64,000 bases of DNA from Karstenula rhodostoma CBS 690.94. Its lineage: Eukaryota; Ascomycota; Dothideomycetes; Pleosporales; Didymosphaeriaceae. Location: positions 203,709 to 267,708 of the forward strand of contig MU001510.1 of NCBI GenBank assembly GCA_010093485.1, in the 5' to 3' direction. Positions 59,205-64,000 of this stretch are shown here, piece after piece (within the stretch, counting starts at the first letter, position 1; every line of letters begins with the position of its first letter). Below the pieces are notes generated by a model. It saw only the letters and a list, made by a program, of their open reading frames with translations. It was not told the origin of the DNA and did not search any database. The translations under genes were made by a program, and so were the position numbers.

Positions 59205-59540
59205 ATTATAGAGATTCACTATAAGGTAGGGTAATTTAATAAAGTAGGGGGGATAAAAAGGCACGTTATACTTTACTAATACACGAATAAAGGGGGACTA
59301 AAAAAGTAGCTAAGGTATACCTAGTATCTATATATAGGCTAACTAAAAAGGGTATAGTACCAAGCTAGCTTAAATAGGACTAGCGCTATACTAACCTAAA
59401 ATAGACTTAGTATATACCTACTAATATATAAGAATTCTAACGATAGAGAGTTATTAATAGATAAAAAGGATAGTTCTTATTAAAACTAAAGAAAAGTGTA
59501 TATAGGTAGATACTATCGCCTGTATTGCCTATATCTATTA
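59205..59540 (+). repeat. Copy C of the repeat family: first ~320 bp only (solo-LTR-like)
   Basis: Starts TATATTATAGAGATTCAC, runs through AAAAAGGCACGTTATACTTT and GCTTAAATAGGACTAGCGC and ends near ATCGCCTGTATTGCC. It matches copies A and B over that part and then stops matching. The sharp right end shared by truncated and full copies suggests a unit boundary, as for a solo long terminal repeat. It retains several CpG/CpA sites, so it is moderately mutated. Confidence 0.65.
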
Positions 59541-60485
59541 TATTTAAAAATTAGATTTTTTTTTAGTAAAACTTTAATCTTTTTTATATATTACCTAAAA
59601 TATATAGGGATATAAAACCTATATAGTATATACTCTATAACTAGTTAAATATAATATTTTATAAGCTTTTATAAATTAATTAAGCTAAATATCTATTATA
59701 GTAAATTAAAGTTATTAAATTATATATAAAATTTTATTCTAATAAGTTTTCTAGTATTATAGATATTATTATATATTACTTTAGAAATTTCTTATAAATA
59801 GTAATTAGTAAGAGTTATTATAATTACTTTATAAGGAAGTATTTTTAGTATATAGTAGGTAGTTTATATTTTAATAATAAGACCTTACTAAAAGTATAGA
59901 GGGAACTAAAAATAGAGTTTAACTTTAATTTTAATTTTAAGGTTAGATATAAGGGTATTTTTAATAAATAAAATTATAGTAAGTTATTATAGAATTAATT
60001 ATTAATAATTCTTTATAATAGAGATTATTAAAGTATTTTTTTTACTAAGTCCTTAATAAAAACCTTTCTAGTATTAAGTTATACTATATCCCTTATATAA
60101 TAGTATAGTATTAGTATATAATAGTAATATACTAGCCTTTTAGTAATTATTTATCTATACTATTTTTAATAGTATATAGTAGACTAGCTATATATTTAGT
60201 TATACTAACCTATAATAAGTTACTATAAATTACTATAATATCTAATACCCCTATTAGATTTAGAGAAGATTTTATTATTATTAGTAACTTTATTATTACT
60301 TTTATTATTATTTCTAGTATTCTAGTTAGTATTACTTTTACTATTAGCCTTATTATTACTTTTATTCTTATTACTATAGGATAAATATAAAAACCTATCT
60401 TTTAGACCTAAATATTTATATTTTTTAATAAAAATAAATTCTATTTACTTATTTTATCTAGGACTACTATAATATATAATAGAGA

Positions 60486-60640
60486 TTTTCCTACTAAGAA
60501 ATTCTATTCTTTCCCCCTAGAAGTTTTTCTATTTCCCCCTATTTTTTAGAGAAATAATCTAGAATTCTCTCTAAGAAGTAGAGGGAAATAGAAGAACTTC
60601 TAGAGAGAAAGAAAATAAAATTTCTTAGTAGTAGAAAAAC
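60486..60640. repeat. Near-perfect palindrome of about 155 bp (MITE-like)
   Basis: The left half starts TTTTCCTACTAAGAAATTCT and contains CCTAGAAGTTTTTCTATTTC. The right half contains GAAATAGAAGAACTTCTAG and ends AAATTTCTTAGTAGTAGAAA. The two halves pair over about 75 bp each, with scattered mismatches, around a centre at TCTAGA (about 60560). Extended self-complementarity through the centre is unlike an ordinary inverted repeat with a spacer. Confidence 0.75.
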
Positions 60641-61914
60641 TATAGGGTTTTTTTCTACTAGAACTTTATAATTACTACTAGTTTAGTAATAATATATCTA
60701 GTAGCTATATTAATAGTAATTTTAGTAACTATATAAATATTAACTTTAATAGTAGAAATAGATACTTCTTCTAATAGAAGAGGTATAATAATAAATATTA
60801 TAGCTACTATTTAAAATATTCTATTAAAATATTACTTATAGGTATATATTTATACTTTTATATTAGTAAATTAGTTTTTACTTTAGTAAGATATATAATA
60901 GGTATAGTAATATTTACTATAAATTATACTAATCTATTATAACTAGCTTAGTAGTATATATAATAAAGTATAGTAAGTAAACTACTCTAGTAATATATAG
61001 TATATAGGTATATAGTAATTATTTACTATATATAAATATATTTACTATCTACTATAATCTATAATTACTATACTTAACTAAAAAATTTTTTTTTTCCTTT
61101 CTATTTATAATAATCTATACCTTCTCTACTACTTTATAATTATTTTAATAAATTATAACTATAGTATCTATACTTATAATACTAGTAAGTATTACCCTAC
61201 TAGACTTAGTCTATATTAGTATATTTTATAATTTTATTATAGAGTATAGTAGTAAAGTAATTTTTAATATATTTACTAGAGTTCTTAACTATAATATATC
61301 TATATTTAACCCTATATTTATTATAATTAGGGAAATAATAGGCTTATATCTAAATATACTCTCCTACTTAAAGGGTTTAAATAAACTAGTAACTATTATA
61401 GTAGTAAAAAATAAAATATATAATAAAATAGAATAGATAGAAAAGGGTATTATTCTATAAAAATTAAAAATTTTACTAGAAGTTTTTAACTATCTATAGT
61501 AGGTAGTTATTATAAGGGGTTTCCTATATACCTAACCTAAATCTATACCTTAAGGATTATTTAAGAAATAAAATATAATAAAGGTAAATACTAGATTAAT
61601 TAATAATTCTATATTATAATAGAATATAATATAATAATATTAAGAGAAAACTAAGTATTTATATATAAATAAAGTATTTTAATTTAAGTATAAAAGTTAA
61701 CTATAAAGAATAGAAACTATATAGAGATTCTTCTAGACTATATACTAGTTATTTTAATTTTTACTATTCTAGAATCTCCTAGTTTACTTCTATAAATTCT
61801 ACCTTCTTAGTAGGAGTATCTATTCTACTTCTACTAAGATTTAATACTTTTAAGATTTTATACTCTTAATAAGATTATAATTATATAATTTATAATATAA
61901 ACTATTCTATAGGT

Positions 61915-63135
61915 TTATATATATTATAGAGATTTACTATAAGATAGGGTAACTTAATAAAGTAGGGGGGATAAAAAGGCACGTTATACTTTACTAATAT
62001 ATAAATAAAGGGGAATTAAAAAAGTAGCTAAAATATACCTAGTATCTATATATAGGCTAATTAAAAAGGGTATAATACTAAGCTAACTAAAATAGGATTA
62101 GTATATACCTACTAATATATAAGAAATCTAACTATAGAGAGTTAATAGTATTAAAAAAAATAGTTTTTATTAAGACTAGGAGAAAAATATATATAGATAG
62201 GTACTATTATCTATATTACTTTTTTATATTTTATACTCTAGTTATTAATAGTATATAAGAATATAATTAAAATACCTATCCCTAGTATATTATAAATCCT
62301 ATTTAATAGTATAATATTTATAGTTCTAGACTTACTAATATATTACCTATACCTTAGAATTAACCTAACTAATAAGTCTATATAGGTAGTAATATATCTA
62401 TTCCCTACTATCTATCTAGGGATAATAATAATAATAATAATTAATACTTATAATAAAATAGAAAAGTATAGTAAGAATATTTAAATAATAATAGTAATAA
62501 TAGATAATAATTATAATATTCTAGAAATTAAGAGCTAGCTAGAATTTAAAATTATATATATAGATATAAAGGAAGTACTTAAACTATATAAGCTAGACTA
62601 GCTAGTAATAAAATACTTAATAACTATTAACTATATATATATATTATAGTAATAGGAGATATAGGGTATATAAAATTACTATAATAATAAAAAGAAGACT
62701 AAGGAGGATAAGAAGTTTATAATAGAGATAATAAGTAATAAGGTAAGTATTTACTAGATATAAGAGATTCTATATAGTATAGTAGTATAGGTATAAATAT
62801 AGGTAGTAAAAATAAAGTTATTCTAAGTATAGAGTATAAAGGGTAGTAAAATAGTAACTATATAGGGTTAGTATTTAAGATAAGGTATTAGAGGTATATA
62901 GTATATTTAGTTATAAAATACTAAGGGAGCTTAGTATTATATTAATAATAGAATAAGGTAATAAGAATTATAATATAAAGTTAACTAGTATCTAGCTATA
63001 ATTAGTAGCTTTTAATAGATTTTAATAACTAGTTCTAGGGAAAGATAGTAATTAAATAAACTTAACTTAGTAAAGTAAGAATCTTAAATAAATAAATAAA
63101 GAGGTAACTAACTAATACTAGCTAGATTTATATAT
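61915..63135 (+). mobile_element. Heavily mutated long copy (B) of the repeat family
   Basis: Starts TATATATTATAGAGATTTAC, shares the ~310-bp leader with copies A and C, and then is collinear with the inverted copy A to about 63.13 kb (shared landmarks: a TAATAATAATAA microsatellite tract near 62430, TATAGGGTTAGTATTTAAG near 62865, and the terminal AACTAACTAATACTAGC). Compared with A, almost every CpA, TpG and CpG has become TpA-type. One of the few survivors is GGCACGTTATAC at the start. Confidence 0.65.
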
Positions 63136-64000
63136 AAATATTTATTAGTCTTATTTCTATTACTAATATTTTATATATAATTTTTTTCTTCCTTTTAATT
63201 TAGTTCTATTATAATTATAATATTATCCTCCCTTTTAAAGTTATTATTATAATACTCTATTCTTACCTTATAACCTACTATTATAATATAGTTTAGGGGT
63301 ATAAAGATTTATTTTTTTATACTTTTAAATATAATATTATATTCTCTTCTAGATTTCCTAAGCCTCCCTAACTATATCTAAGGTATTAAAATAATTATTA
63401 ACTAATTATTACTATACCTATACTAATAAGATTTATTATTATAGTCTAGTAATATTAATAAAGTATACTTATTATATAGAGAAGAAGGTTCTAAAGTATT
63501 TTATAAATATTTTAATTAAGGAATATATTATATATATTACTATTTATATAGAGTATAGTCTTTAGATTTCTAAAAAAAAAGTAAGAATATATTTAGTCTA
63601 AAAAGTATAAGAAGTATTTTATTCTTTTCTATACTAAGACTAAAATTACTTATCTAAAAATAAAAATTATAAAAATAAAAGAGTAAGAATAATTACTTAT
63701 AATTTATAATACTTATATATTTAATATACTAAATTATCTAGAAAAGAAGACTTTAAAGAGTATAAATACTAGTATTACTTCTATATTACTACTATATAAA
63801 TCCTTAACTATTCTAAACTAGTTATAGACTAATTTTTCTATTATTAATTTTTTTATCTTTTCTAATTTCTTTTCTAATTTTAGACTAATATTCTTATTAA
63901 TTAATCCCCTTAAAGTTAATTTTTTATTATTAACTAGTAGAAGTCTTTTAATAGTTTCTTATAATTTATAAGGTTTTTTTTTAGTTTCTAGGTATTATAC

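Larger units (their letters stand above)
40091..64000. mobile_element. AT-rich, RIP-saturated transposable-element block (isochore), continuing beyond the window
   Basis: From 40.1 kb to the end the sequence is dominated by A and T, with C nearly always followed by T or C, and G nearly always preceded by A or G. CpA, TpG and CpG are almost absent for kilobases (for example much of 40.1-51 kb), the endpoint expected when repeat-induced point mutation converts CpA (and CpG) to TpA on both strands. No open frame of meaningful length survives; stops TAA/TAG are everywhere. Internal repeats (listed separately) show that the substrate was repetitive. The original elements are mostly unrecognisable by eye; retrotransposons are likely because they form most such blocks in fungi. 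Such isochores are heterochromatic and often flank effector genes. Confidence 0.85.

Noticed and set aside
40091..64000. CRISPR-like or satellite arrays in the AT-rich block
   Set aside because: The apparent repeats are irregular, lack constant spacers, and are explained by low sequence complexity after RIP.

Overview
The window comes from a filamentous ascomycete genome, most likely a Dothideomycete-like plant-associated or saprobic Pezizomycotina. Three things point there: protein-coding genes broken by many short spliceosomal introns (mostly 46-60 nt, GTANGT...CTAAC/CTGAC...YAG), fungus-specific families (an AlcR-type Zn2Cys6 activator, an NCS1 permease, a LysM protein, a DUF7025-like AAA ATPase, a DUF7708-like protein), and a large AT-rich isochore with the signature of repeat-induced point mutation (RIP). 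There are no bacterial operons, no rRNA and no convincing tRNA.

Layout. 1-7.2 kb is gene-poor: one short conserved fungal protein on the minus strand (1445-2128) and one LysM-domain gene fragment (5444-5836). 7.2-22.5 kb is the conserved gene-dense core: an AlcR-like ethanol-utilisation activator, a YEN1/GEN1 Holliday-junction resolvase, an NCS1 nucleobase/allantoin-type permease, the nucleolar ribosome-biogenesis protein URB2, the MICOS subunit MIC10 (divergent from URB2), and a small Cys/His-rich protein. 23-38.3 kb is an accessory segment of secreted, membrane and fungus-specific ATPase-type genes: a cytochrome/DOMON-type secreted protein with two in-frame stops, a three-TM protein with a large ectodomain, an 8-cysteine small secreted protein, a single-pass membrane protein with an apparent frameshift, a RanBP2-type zinc-finger microprotein, an AAA ATPase with a stop and a homopolymer frameshift, a DUF7708/NACHT-like protein without a P-loop, and a centrin-like EF-hand protein. 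38.3-40.06 kb holds no supportable gene.

From about 40.06 kb to the end, the DNA changes abruptly into a roughly 24-kb AT-rich, coding-dead block. CpA, TpG and CpG dinucleotides are almost absent over long stretches, as expected for saturating RIP of transposable elements. Inside it I could recognise one repeat family (four copies, one inverted, mutated to different degrees), a tandem duplication, and a near-perfect palindrome of about 155 bp.

Exon structures were worked out by hand from splice sites, reading phase and protein-family logic. In each complete multi-exon model the summed exon length is divisible by three. Family names rest on recognised motifs, not on a database search. I found no obviously new multi-gene defence or biosynthetic system. 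The most unusual items are the extreme RIP desert with unequally mutated copies, the clustered disruption of accessory genes, the P-loop-less NACHT-like protein, and the UIM/SIM-like tail of the YEN1 homologue.
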